From Desulfuromonadales bacterium (GTDB lineage Bacteria > Desulfobacterota > Desulfuromonadia > Desulfuromonadales > BM103): a DNA stretch of 15,512 nucleotides. The notes beneath the pieces were generated by a model. The model was not told where the DNA came from. It saw nothing but the letters and a program-made list of their open reading frames with translations, and made no database searches. The DNA is taken from positions 1-15,512 of the forward strand of contig DAOVNV010000023.1 of NCBI GenBank assembly GCA_030630015.1, given 5' to 3'. Positions 7,031-14,083 of this stretch are shown here, piece by piece. Made by a program: the position numbers and the translations under genes. The first letter of the stretch is position 1. The number at the start of each line of letters is the position of its first letter.

Positions 7031-7073
7031 AAAAATAAAAACCGCCCATCGGTGCATACCGATACAGCGGTTT
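7031..7073 (-). terminator. Intrinsic terminator or attenuator ahead of the M23 gene
   Basis: On the minus strand AAACCGC/GCGGTTT (7067-7073 with 7039-7045) encloses a second stem ATCGGT/ACCGAT (7058-7063 with 7048-7053) around a 4-base loop, followed by a U-rich tail (complement of 7031-7038). It may end the VF530 transcript from 7236. It also lies between a candidate promoter and the M23 start codon, so attenuation is possible. Confidence 0.7.
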
Positions 7074-7086
7074 AATATAAGGTTCC

Positions 7087-7102
7087 GTTGACCATGGTGA
7101 AC
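7087..7102. promoter_or_regulatory. Palindrome overlapping the M23 gene promoter
   Basis: GTTGACCATGGTGAAC is a 16-base palindrome with one mismatched pair. It overlaps the predicted -10 element and transcription start of the promoter at 7101-7130, as expected for a repressor operator. Confidence 0.35.
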
Positions 7103-7130
7103 AATACGCTTACCATATCTCACCTGTCAA
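7101..7130 (-). promoter_or_regulatory. Candidate sigma-70 promoter for the M23 peptidase gene
   Basis: On the minus strand a perfect TTGACA (complement of 7125-7130) is followed after 18 bases by TATTGT (complement of 7101-7106, 4 of 6 matches). Transcription would start near 7094, giving a leader of about 115 bases that contains the hairpin at 7039-7073. Confidence 0.5.
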
Positions 7131-7235
7131 CAACTTATGAAAACACCCAATCCTTCATATCTATCAATTAAATATCACCTTTAGCCAACCAGAGTGGAGC
7201 AAAAGAGTCAACATTGTCCTCTGATGCCGCCCTCG

Positions 7236-7463
7236 TTACCGCTCTCTCTTTTTCATTGCAAGGTATAAGCTCTCGACTTTCTTCCTTGCCCAAGGCGTCC
7301 TTCGAAGAAATTTGAGGCTGGACTTCACTGAGGGGTCACTGTTGAAACACTTGATATCGATGCGTTTTCCCAACGTGTCCCAGCCATAATACTCAACCAG
7401 GCTGGTTACGATCTGCTCCAGGGTCACGCCGTGCAGTGGGTCATTGACTTGTTGTTCACTCAT
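7236..7463 (-). CDS. VF530-family (DUF2132) small protein, intact copy
   Basis: A 75-residue protein of the VF530 family, small helical proteins described as possible DNA-binding proteins; the biological role is not established. The family core is clear: DPLHGVTLEQIV (8-19), YYGWDTLGKRIDIKCF (29-44) and DPSVKSSLKFLRRTPWARKKVESLYL (47-72). The ATG at 7463 has only a distant AGGA upstream, so translation may be weak. A start-less second copy lies at 9043-9258, 91 percent identical over 209 bases. Downstream, after 160 bases, comes the hairpin at 7031-7073 that could end this transcript. It is third in a minus-strand run after the MtfA-type peptidase and the LEA14-like lipoprotein, but 138 bases containing repeats separate it from the latter. 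Confidence 0.85.
   Translation of the reverse strand: MSEQQVNDPLHGVTLEQIVTSLVEYYGWDTLGKRIDIKCFNSDPSVKSSLKFLRRTPWARKKVESLYLAMKKRER
7246..7454. repeat. Direct repeat copy A (VF530 gene)
   Basis: Aligned without gaps to 9050-9258, offset 1804 bases, with 18 mismatches in 209 positions by my count (91 percent identity). Most differences are transitions and many are at third codon positions, so both copies diverged for a while as coding DNA. Weaker similarity continues on the far side of the start codon (TAGTCC-T-run-AGAG at about 7473-7490). Confidence 0.9.
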
Positions 7464-7490
7464 GGGCTTGGCTTAGTCCTTTTTTTAGAG

Positions 7491-7525
7491 AAAAGGAGAC
7501 AGATCAAATCGACCTATCCCCTTTT
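7491..7525. repeat. REP-like inverted repeat
   Basis: AAAAGGAGACAGATC (7491-7505) and GACCTATCCCCTTTT (7511-7525) pair at 12 of 15 positions around a 5-base loop. A third arm, AACCTGTCCCCTTTT, lies at 7580-7594. The GGGGACAGGT core resembles palindromic repeats linked with REP-associated transposases, but no transposase is present. It may also act as terminator for the lipoprotein gene that ends at 7602. Confidence 0.5.
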
Positions 7526-7579
7526 TGTTTCTGGAGCATCTGAATTGCTAAAGGATCAAGCGAGTAACTCTGTTAGTCA

Positions 7580-7594
7580 AACCTGTCCCCTTTT
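7580..7594. repeat. Third copy of the REP-like arm
   Basis: AACCTGTCCCCTTTT matches the arm at 7511-7525 at 12 of 15 positions in the same orientation. It sits 8 bases beyond the lipoprotein stop codon. Confidence 0.4.
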
Positions 7595-7601
7595 GCTTTT
7601 C

Positions 7602-8072
7602 TTACTTAGCAGCTCCCTCCAGGGAAATTTCACCCTTCTCCTGAACGTGAATTCGAGGTCGAAGGCTGCCGATGTCGAGTTTTGCATCCAGTTCGTAGGC
7701 AAAGGTGCTTTGGGGCTGCTTCATCAGCGTGGCAAAGAGGCTGATACTGCTGAGCAAATCAGGGGTGGCCGTCAGGGTCACATCCCCCTCGCCATAGGCC
7801 CCGATCACCGGCAGGTCGCTGGAGACCCCCGTCAGCACCTTGTGCCCTGCCAAGGTCACCGAGTAAACGATCCCCTCCAGTTTGAGCGCCGAACGGTTTG
7901 GGTTGACAATGCGCAGGCCAATTTCGAACTCCGGCGCCACCCCCGCTGAGGGCAAAACACGAAAAGAGCTGACACCCACCGTCGGTGTTTCAAAACCGGG
8001 CTCCAAGCCAGCACATCCGAAAACCGAAACGAAGGCGGCCAGGCAGATGATAATCCTTGCGAGTCTGGTCAT
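7602..8072 (-). CDS. LEA14-like (LEA_2 domain) lipoprotein
   Basis: A 156-residue exported protein with a water-stress/LEA14-type beta domain. Residues 1-19 are a signal peptide ending in VFG with Cys at 20, a slightly atypical lipobox, so it is probably lipid-anchored facing the periplasm. The domain follows: EIGLRIVNPNRSALKLEGI (50-68, with the family NPN at 57-59), the glycine-rich turn after HKVLTG, and an alternating hydrophobic pattern to the C-terminus. The ATG at 8072 has AGGAGAG 5 bases upstream; the frame is open to 8324 but that extension overlaps the peptidase gene and lacks signal features. In bacteria these proteins are of unknown role; some are linked with desiccation or envelope stress. 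It lies 170 bases after the MtfA-type gene. Confidence 0.85.
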   Translation of the reverse strand: MTRLARIIICLAAFVSVFGCAGLEPGFETPTVGVSSFRVLPSAGVAPEFEIGLRIVNPNRSALKLEGIVYSVTLAGHKVLTGVSSDLPVIGAYGEGDVTLTATPDLLSSISLFATLMKQPQSTFAYELDAKLDIGSLRPRIHVQEKGEISLEGAAK

Positions 8073-8114
8073 GGGATCTCTCCTTCCGCTGTCCTGAGTT
8101 GCCGTTTGGGAACG

Positions 8115-8125
8115 CCCCTGAGGGG
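8115..8125. repeat. Small palindrome upstream of the lipoprotein gene
   Basis: CCCCT-G-AGGGG lies 43 bases ahead of the ATG at 8072, within the likely leader or promoter. With 5-base arms it may be a weak hairpin or operator half; support is slight. Confidence 0.25.
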
Positions 8126-8242
8126 TAAAACATACAATAGCACATTTGTAGCATTGCAATACCTGATCCCACTTGGCTCCCGATTGAAGTTGTCTGATAA
8201 AAAGTGGCGGGCTCCTAGCACCTATGGCATTCGCACCGAAGT

Positions 8243-9046
8243 CTAAACCCACTCCAGCGGATCGACTTGGTAGAATTTCTGCAGTTCGTCGTACAACTCG
8301 GGATGTTTCTGACGCAACTGCCACGGCTTTTCGAAAAAAGTCTCGGAAGCTACAGCAAAGAACTCAGCGGGATGGGATGCCCCATATGCGTCCATCACGG
8401 TTTTTTTGTCCTTGCCGACCTGCTTGCGGAGCCGTTCGTACTCCTGCGACAGCACCCGTGCCCAGGCCGCATAACTGGAATGGCCGTCGAGGATCGGCGC
8501 ACCGTCGCCGGAGCCATCTTCCTGGTCGAGTTGATGGGCGAACTCGTGGATCACCAGGTTGCGGCCGTCGGCGAAATTCGCTGCTCCGCGCTTGACGCTG
8601 TCCCACGCCAGCACCACCGCCCCGGTCCGCCACGACTCGCCAAGTCGTACCGATTCCTCATCGTCCTCACCCTTGACCACATAGGTACTGGGATAGACCA
8701 GTACCGAGCAGAGTCTCGGGTAACAGCGCACCTTCCGGTTGAGCAGCAGCAGGCTGGCCTGGGCGGCAATGGTCACCTTGATCTCATCATTGAGGACAAG
8801 ACCGCCGCACCCTTCGAAGGATTTATCATACAGGAATTCCTGCGTGTAGTCCTGCACCTGTTGCTGCATCTCCGGCGACAGCTTGGCATAAGGCGGGATG
8901 TTCCGACTGATGGTCGCCAGCAGCCCGGTGGGAAACGGTGCGGCCAACGCACGGCGGCGCTGGCTGCGTCTGTTCAGCATGACACCGGCAACCATCAGCA
9001 GGACAAAAACAACAAGGAGGGTGAAGAGGTGGAAAAGGTCCATCAT
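8243..9046 (-). CDS. mtfA: M90-family zinc metallopeptidase, MtfA type
   Basis: A 267-residue zinc peptidase similar in length to E. coli MtfA, which is linked to control of the glucose uptake system through Mlc. A membrane anchor lies at 5-23 (FHLFTLLVVFVLLMVAGVM), followed by a basic stretch, so the catalytic part is likely tethered to the inner membrane. The zinc motif is HEFAH (167-171) in NLVIHEFAHQLDQEDG; the third ligand is probably E228 in HPAEFFAVASE. The start is the ATG at 9046, whose first bases overlap the TGA of the VF530-like frame (ATGA), implying past or present translational coupling. The frame runs on to 9154, but that part is VF530 coding DNA read in another frame. No Mlc or PTS gene is nearby, so the partner is unknown. 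Confidence 0.9.
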   Translation of the reverse strand: MMDLFHLFTLLVVFVLLMVAGVMLNRRSQRRRALAAPFPTGLLATISRNIPPYAKLSPEMQQQVQDYTQEFLYDKSFEGCGGLVLNDEIKVTIAAQASLLLLNRKVRCYPRLCSVLVYPSTYVVKGEDDEESVRLGESWRTGAVVLAWDSVKRGAANFADGRNLVIHEFAHQLDQEDGSGDGAPILDGHSSYAAWARVLSQEYERLRKQVGKDKKTVMDAYGASHPAEFFAVASETFFEKPWQLRQKHPELYDELQKFYQVDPLEWV

Positions 9047-9258
9047 CCGCTCTTTTTCGTTGCGAGGTATAAATTCTCGATCTTCTTCCTTGCCCAAGGC
9101 GTCTTTCGAAGGAATTTGAGGCTGGACTTCACTGAGGGGTCGCTGTTGAAGCACCTGATGTCGATGCGTTTCCCCAACTTGTCCCAGCCATAATACTCAA
9201 CCAGGCTGTTCACGATCTGCTCCAGGGTTACGCCGTGCAGTGGATCATTGACTTGTTG
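9043..9258 (-). pseudogene. VF530-family gene copy without a start codon
   Basis: The frame encodes 71 residues of VF530 sequence ending in TGA at 9045-9043, with all core blocks intact (DPLHGVTLEQIV, YYGWDKLGKRIDIRCF, KSSLKFLRKTPWARKK). The segment that carries ATG and the next codons in the copy at 7236 is replaced by unrelated bases (9259-9273). Upstream to the in-frame TAA there is no ATG, GTG, TTG, CTG or ATH codon; the first usable codon would be a GTG at 9213, inside the domain. The stop overlaps the start of the MtfA-type gene, so the frame may now serve only as leader. The reading frame has not decayed, which suggests a recent change or an unusual start. Confidence 0.6.
9050..9258. 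repeat. Direct repeat copy B (start-less VF530 gene)
   Basis: Ungapped match to 7246-7454, as described there. Together the repeats flank the lipoprotein and MtfA-type genes, so recombination between them could delete 1804 bases. Confidence 0.9.
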
Positions 9259-9259
9259 G

Positions 9260-9274
9260 GTCCGACAGTCTCCT
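9260..9274 (-). repeat. 15-base repeat, copy at the broken VF530 start
   Basis: The complement reads AGGAGACTGTCGGAC, identical to 2926-2940. It coincides almost exactly with the 15-base patch that replaces the start codon region of the second VF530 copy. Confidence 0.6.
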
Positions 9275-9300
9275 AATCCTTCTTTTTAGAGTGGCAGAAT

Positions 9301-10620
9301 CTAATAGTGCAGCTGACTCTTGCGCCAGCGTCGCGCCATCAGCCAGAGTATGGCAACGGCCTGGAACAGCGCCGCTGGCAGGACGATCTCAGCCGGCACG
9401 CCCTGAATGGGCCAGAACAGCCCGGTCAGACGATCAAGATCGAGAGCGGCCAGGATCGTCGGGATGACTCCGTAGAGCAGGACCAGAAACAGGATCGTCA
9501 GCATGTCGGCACGTTTCGGAATCCGGCCGAGATTCAGGAACAGCAGTATCCCGAAGTCGCGCAGCAGGAAGAGCACCATAGCCACAGCGGGAACCGCGAC
9601 CTGCTCCACGCCCTCGCTCGGCCCCGAGGTCAAATCCACGACAGCCAGCACTGCGCAGGTAAGGACAACAAACGGCAGCGTGCTCAACCAGAGAGGGAAG
9701 ACCTGCATGGCCCGGCCCCATTCACAACGGCCAAAATACTGCAGCAATCGCCGGAATGCCACCGGGTCCTTCCGCTCGCAAAAAGCCGTCCCGTAGGCCA
9801 GCACCAGGGTCATCAGGAACGCGCTCAACAGCCGTTGCTGCCAGACACTCTGACCGGTCGCCCAGCTGCCATCCCCGGGAAACCCGGCGAAATAGCCCAT
9901 CAGAAACATGACGAACAGCCCCCAGGCCCAGGGCAGGCTCTTCAACTGCAGTTCGGCTCGAATCAGCCGGTAGATGCCGAACACCGCCCAACCGAGGAAC
10001 ACCACCAGGCTGGTCAGTACGAAGAGATCATCAGGACAATACCGGCCGTACCAGAAGACGCCCATTGATGCAGCAAACGGCCAGGAGAGCACCGAGACCG
10101 CGCAACCGGCACCCAGCACCAGGAAGGCCGTAGTCTGAAAACGACCGTAGCGCTGGTTCTTCCTGATCGCCTGCAGGCTGGAGAGCAGGCCGACCGCCTG
10201 TCCGAGCAACCCGCTGCCGAGCAGCAGCACGGCAGTCTCGATCACCGACAGGCCAAGCGAAGGTTGGGAGGTCAGGTAGACCAGCAGGCAGAGCAGCGCC
10301 CCGTACCAAGGGTAGATGGTGCTGCCGAGCAGCTTGCCCCAGGTCATCGACCAGGGACCGATCACCGACATCCGCTGGTTGTCCCAAGTATGATTGCGGA
10401 TCTCTGAGATCAGAGCTTCGGAGGCGAGCCGGGTTCCCCATAAAAAGGCCAACAGACCGAACAGGACCAGCGCCGTATTGGCCACGCTCTCGCCGTACTG
10501 CTTGCCATCGAGGATATAGGCGAGGAGCAGCAGAATTCCCAGGATCATCGGCATGCCGACCAACCGGTAAGGCGTCAACTCCAGCCAGAGATTGCGGCGG
10601 AACTCGGGATTGATATTCAT
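9301..10620 (-). CDS. ABC-2 type exporter, membrane subunit
   Basis: A 439-residue inner-membrane protein with about twelve hydrophobic segments (roughly 21-37, 47-65, 100-117, 127-147, 163-183, 199-219, 230-246, 264-280, 309-329, 342-361, 372-392, 409-429). Between the second and third segments, SEALISEIRNHTWDN and SMTWGKLLGS resemble the cytoplasmic coupling stretch of ABC-2 permeases (a Glu-rich helix, then GK at the next membrane segment). The ATG at 10620 overlaps the ATPase stop by 4 bases (ATGA), so the two are translated together and form the transporter. The substrate cannot be told from sequence. It is longer than typical six-segment ABC-2 subunits and may represent two fused halves. 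The start-less VF530 copy begins about 40 bases after its stop. Confidence 0.85.
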   Translation of the reverse strand: MNINPEFRRNLWLELTPYRLVGMPMILGILLLLAYILDGKQYGESVANTALVLFGLLAFLWGTRLASEALISEIRNHTWDNQRMSVIGPWSMTWGKLLGSTIYPWYGALLCLLVYLTSQPSLGLSVIETAVLLLGSGLLGQAVGLLSSLQAIRKNQRYGRFQTTAFLVLGAGCAVSVLSWPFAASMGVFWYGRYCPDDLFVLTSLVVFLGWAVFGIYRLIRAELQLKSLPWAWGLFVMFLMGYFAGFPGDGSWATGQSVWQQRLLSAFLMTLVLAYGTAFCERKDPVAFRRLLQYFGRCEWGRAMQVFPLWLSTLPFVVLTCAVLAVVDLTSGPSEGVEQVAVPAVAMVLFLLRDFGILLFLNLGRIPKRADMLTILFLVLLYGVIPTILAALDLDRLTGLFWPIQGVPAEIVLPAALFQAVAILWLMARRWRKSQLHY

Positions 10621-11552
10621 AGCACGCCCTCTTGGCTGTCTTGGCGGCGCACCGACTCCAGGTAGGCCGACTGCATGTTGCGCTGCTGCTCAGCAAACGC
10701 ACAGACTGGGAGTCCCTGGTCGAGAAGACTCTTCAGCAAGCGATGTCGGGCTGCTGCATCGCCACTGAAGGAGAGAACGGCCGACTCTTCATCGCCCTCA
10801 ACGACAGAGACGCCGATCAGGCCGGAGAGCAGAGCCTGCAATCCGCTGAAAGGCGCTGTCAGCGACAGTTTCAGACAGACGGTCGATGCGGCGGCCTCCT
10901 GTTCGATCGGGTCGTGCGAGAGGATGCGCCCCTCGCGCAGGACCAGCATGTCGGTGGAGTATTCGTCCAGTTCCGAGAGGATGTGCGAGGAGACCACCAG
11001 GGTCATGCCCTGGTCGCGCAGCACCAGAAACAGTTCGGCCAGGCTATGCCTCGCTTCGGGGTCGAGCCCGGACGCCGGTTCATCGAGCAGCAGGATCTGC
11101 GGTTCGTGGACCACGGCCTGGGCGATCGCCAGGCGCTGCCGCAGCCCGCGTGACAGTGCACCGGCCTTCATCTCGAGCCGGTCGGCAATGCCGAGCCGTG
11201 CCGCGGCCTGCTCGGTCACCCGGACCTGCTCGTCGGCCAGGATTCCGCGGGATGCGGCCGCATGCAGCAGGCACTGACGAACCGTCAGTTCATCGTAGAG
11301 CCCGAAGAAGTCGGAGAGATAGCCGAGCTTGCGATGGCAGGCGCGTGGATCTTCGTGGATATTTTCTCCGTCGATGCGCACCTGTCCGTACATAGGCACT
11401 TCGAGGGCGGCCATACAGCGCAGCAGGGTGGTCTTGCCGGCACCGTTCGGCCCGACCAGAGCCGTGATGCTGCCGGGATCGATCCGGAAGGAGACACCAT
11501 TCAGCGCCCTGGTTCCCGGGTATTCGAACACTAGGTCATTCACTTCGATCAT
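10617..11552 (-). CDS. ABC-2 type exporter, ATP-binding subunit
   Basis: Cytoplasmic ATPase that powers the permease encoded next to it. The 311-residue product has Walker A GPNGAGKTT (34-42), signature LSRGLRQRL (133-141), Walker B with catalytic Glu ILLLDEP (153-159) and the switch histidine H190. Two features depart from the textbook: the signature is LSRGLRQ in place of LSGGQ, and the Q-loop region reads GYLSDFFGLYDELT (77-90) with no Gln. Both belong to a known ABC-2 subgroup, so it should still be active. Residues 215-311 form an extra C-terminal domain of the type seen in exporter ATPases. The ATG at 11552 has an AGGGA 8 bases upstream. It follows tex after 65 bases and overlaps the permease by 4. 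Confidence 0.93.
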   Translation of the reverse strand: MIEVNDLVFEYPGTRALNGVSFRIDPGSITALVGPNGAGKTTLLRCMAALEVPMYGQVRIDGENIHEDPRACHRKLGYLSDFFGLYDELTVRQCLLHAAASRGILADEQVRVTEQAAARLGIADRLEMKAGALSRGLRQRLAIAQAVVHEPQILLLDEPASGLDPEARHSLAELFLVLRDQGMTLVVSSHILSELDEYSTDMLVLREGRILSHDPIEQEAAASTVCLKLSLTAPFSGLQALLSGLIGVSVVEGDEESAVLSFSGDAAARHRLLKSLLDQGLPVCAFAEQQRNMQSAYLESVRRQDSQEGVL

Positions 11553-11617
11553 TTTTTACGTCCCTGATAACTGGTTCATGGGGAAAATGGGGCTTCTGCC
11601 AGGCATGGTCATGCGGA

Positions 11618-13936
11618 TTAAACATCCTTAGACTTTTTTCCCTTCTTGACCCGGAATCCTGATTTTTCCAGTGCCGCGGCCAGATCGGTCTGTGGCTTGG
11701 CCGGCTTTTTCTTCGGTTGCGGTTTGCTTGCCCGCTGGTTCTGCTCCGACCGTTTTTCCAAATTACCGCTACGCATGGTCAACCCGATCCGTTTACGCTG
11801 CAGATCAACCGACAAAACCCTGACCTGCACAGACTGACCAACCTTGACCACCTGATTCGGGTCTCTGACAAACCGGTCGGAGAGTTGACTGATGTGCACC
11901 AGACCGTCCTGATGAACACCGATATCGACAAAAGCTCCAAAAGCAGCGACATTGGTCACAATCCCGTTGAGAGACATCCCTTCCTTGAGGTCCTTGACCT
12001 CCATGACGTCCTCACGGAAACTGGCCGCAACGAATGTCTTGCGGGGGTCGCGGCCCGGCTTCTTCAATTCACTCATAATATCACGCAGTGTCGGTAGACC
12101 AATATCAGTACCGACATACTGCTCCAGCCTGATCTTATCAAGCAACGCTGGTTCGGCAATCAGCGCTGGCAGGGAAACGCCGAGATCTGCTGCCATCTGC
12201 CCGACCAACTTGTAGCGCTCCGGGTGCACCGCCGTATTATCAAGTGGCTGTTCGGCATTTCTGATCCGCAAAAATCCGCCGGCCTGCTCATACGCCTTCT
12301 TACCGAAGCGCGGCACCTTGAGTAATTGATTACGCCGCACAAAGGCACCCTGACTGTCACGTTGGTGAACAATCGCCTTGGCCAGCGACTCACCGATCCC
12401 CGAGACAAAGCTTAAGAGTGCCCAACTGGCAGTGTTCAGATCGACCCCAACATAATTGACACAGGACTCAACCACCTCAGCGAGGGCTTTTTTCAACGCG
12501 GTCTGACTGACATCGTGCTGATACTGGCCGACGCCGATACTCTTGGGATCAACCTTGACAAGTTCGGCCAAGGGGTCTTGCAAACGGCGGGCGATGGAGA
12601 TGGCTCCACGCACGGTCAGGTCGAGAGCAGGGAATTCCTCGCGGGCGATATCAGACGCCGAATAGACACTGGCTCCGGCTTCACTGACCATCACCACCTG
12701 CAGTTTCAAGCCAGCCTCTTTCAGACACTGGCGGACAAACTGATCCATTTCACGCCCGGCTGTGCCGTTGCCGATAGCAACCATCTCGATGGCGTGCATC
12801 TTAACCAGACGGTGCAGTTCACGCTTGGCAGACTCGACCTTGGCACCGCCTCCGGCATGCGGATAGATCGTGACATGTTCGAGAAAACGGCCAGTCGCAT
12901 CAACGGCCGCCAGCTTGGAGCCGGTCCGCAGTCCGGGATCAACACCCAGAACTTTATGGCTGCCGACCGGAGCGGCGAGCAGCAGGTTGCGCAGATTTTC
13001 CGCAAAGACCCGGATCGCCTCATCATCGGCAACCTTTTTCGCCTGCTGACGCAATTCCACCTCGATTGAAGGGGCCAGCAGACGGTTATACGCATCGGCA
13101 ATGAAGTCCCGAAGCAGTTCAGCGAAGCGACTCTCAACCGTCACAAAAAGTGCATGCAGACGGCTGAGGATATCCTCCTCCGGTGCTTCGATCCGAAGCC
13201 GCAGCACTTCCTCTTTTTCGCCCCGGCGCATCGCCAGCATCCGATGTGAAGGGATCTGCCGGATAGACTCGCTGAAATCATAGTACATTTCATATTTGCT
13301 GACAGCACCTTCCTTGCCCCGCGCCGGTTGTGAACAGAATAATCCTTTCTGCCAGGTCAATTCGCGGACAATCGCCCGTGCCTCAGCGTTATCGGCGAAC
13401 TGTTCGGCGAGGATATGGCCGGCTCCGGCCAGGGCATCAGCAGCAGTTGCAACCTCCAGTTCCGGGTTAACAAAAGGCTCCGCCAACTGCAAGGCCGTCA
13501 ATGCCGCTTCCCCGCTCACACTGCCACGCGCTGTCAATAATTGCTCCGCAAGCGGTTCCAGTCCCCGCTCCCGGGCAATCGACGCTTTAGTGCGGCGCTT
13601 CGGCTTGAACGGCAGGTAGAGGTCTTCCAGTTCGGTTTTCTGCCGGGTGGCCTCAATCTTCAAGCGCAACTCTGCGGTCAGTTTGCCCTGCTCCTCGATC
13701 GATTTAAGAATCGTCTGCCGGCGCTCGTTCAGATCGGTGTGATACTCGAGACGTTCCTGCACCAGGCGAATCTGCACTTCATCGAGTTCCCCCGTTGCCT
13801 CTTTACGATAACGGGCAATAAAGGGCACAGTTGCCCCCTCTTTAAGCAGGGTCACGGTTTGTGTTATCTGCCCCTGCTGCAGGCCGGTTTCATCGACCAG
13901 AATTTGGATGGTTGCATCTCTTTCTATTTTGGGCAT
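11618..13936 (-). CDS. tex: RNA-binding transcriptional accessory protein Tex
   Basis: A conserved nucleic-acid-binding protein implicated in transcription, RNA turnover and stress tolerance. The 772-residue product has the complete domain order: helical N-terminal part (1-325), YqgF/RNase H-like domain from VLGVDPGLRTGSK (329-341) through AIGNGTAGRE (387-396), the conserved SVYSASDIAREEFP (423-436) and GQYQHDV (470-476), helix-hairpin-helix region (495-560, GVDLNTASWALLSFVSGIG), and S1 RNA-binding domain (650-722) followed by a Lys-rich tail to the end. The tail after the S1 domain, about 50 residues and very basic, probably helps bind RNA. The ATG at 13936 has AGGA about 10 bases upstream. 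It is the first gene of the minus-strand run and is divergent from the HNH gene. Confidence 0.97.
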   Translation of the reverse strand: MPKIERDATIQILVDETGLQQGQITQTVTLLKEGATVPFIARYRKEATGELDEVQIRLVQERLEYHTDLNERRQTILKSIEEQGKLTAELRLKIEATRQKTELEDLYLPFKPKRRTKASIARERGLEPLAEQLLTARGSVSGEAALTALQLAEPFVNPELEVATAADALAGAGHILAEQFADNAEARAIVRELTWQKGLFCSQPARGKEGAVSKYEMYYDFSESIRQIPSHRMLAMRRGEKEEVLRLRIEAPEEDILSRLHALFVTVESRFAELLRDFIADAYNRLLAPSIEVELRQQAKKVADDEAIRVFAENLRNLLLAAPVGSHKVLGVDPGLRTGSKLAAVDATGRFLEHVTIYPHAGGGAKVESAKRELHRLVKMHAIEMVAIGNGTAGREMDQFVRQCLKEAGLKLQVVMVSEAGASVYSASDIAREEFPALDLTVRGAISIARRLQDPLAELVKVDPKSIGVGQYQHDVSQTALKKALAEVVESCVNYVGVDLNTASWALLSFVSGIGESLAKAIVHQRDSQGAFVRRNQLLKVPRFGKKAYEQAGGFLRIRNAEQPLDNTAVHPERYKLVGQMAADLGVSLPALIAEPALLDKIRLEQYVGTDIGLPTLRDIMSELKKPGRDPRKTFVAASFREDVMEVKDLKEGMSLNGIVTNVAAFGAFVDIGVHQDGLVHISQLSDRFVRDPNQVVKVGQSVQVRVLSVDLQRKRIGLTMRSGNLEKRSEQNQRASKPQPKKKPAKPQTDLAAALEKSGFRVKKGKKSKDV

Positions 13937-14017
13937 TCCAGGTTTGTCCTTATATGCTGATTTTTCAGTCGTTAATTTTCAGGGAGATTTTTCTTGAAGA
14001 TGATAAGATAGAATGGC

Positions 14018-14031
14018 CCTTGGGACCAAGG
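14018..14031. promoter_or_regulatory. Palindrome between tex and the HNH gene
   Basis: CCTTGG-GA-CCAAGG has perfect 6-base arms. It sits in the 147-base divergent region, 53 bases before the HNH gene start and 82 before tex. On the minus strand it overlaps a weak possible -35 of tex. It may be an operator or a leader hairpin. Confidence 0.3.
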
Positions 14032-14083
14032 TGAAACAGAGATTCCGTCTCCAGAATCTTGCCGACCACACTCAGGAGCCTTC

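Noticed and set aside
9047..9154. Longer N-terminus for the MtfA-type peptidase
   Set aside because: These bases are VF530 coding DNA read in another frame; the ATG at 9046 gives the membrane anchor at the expected place.
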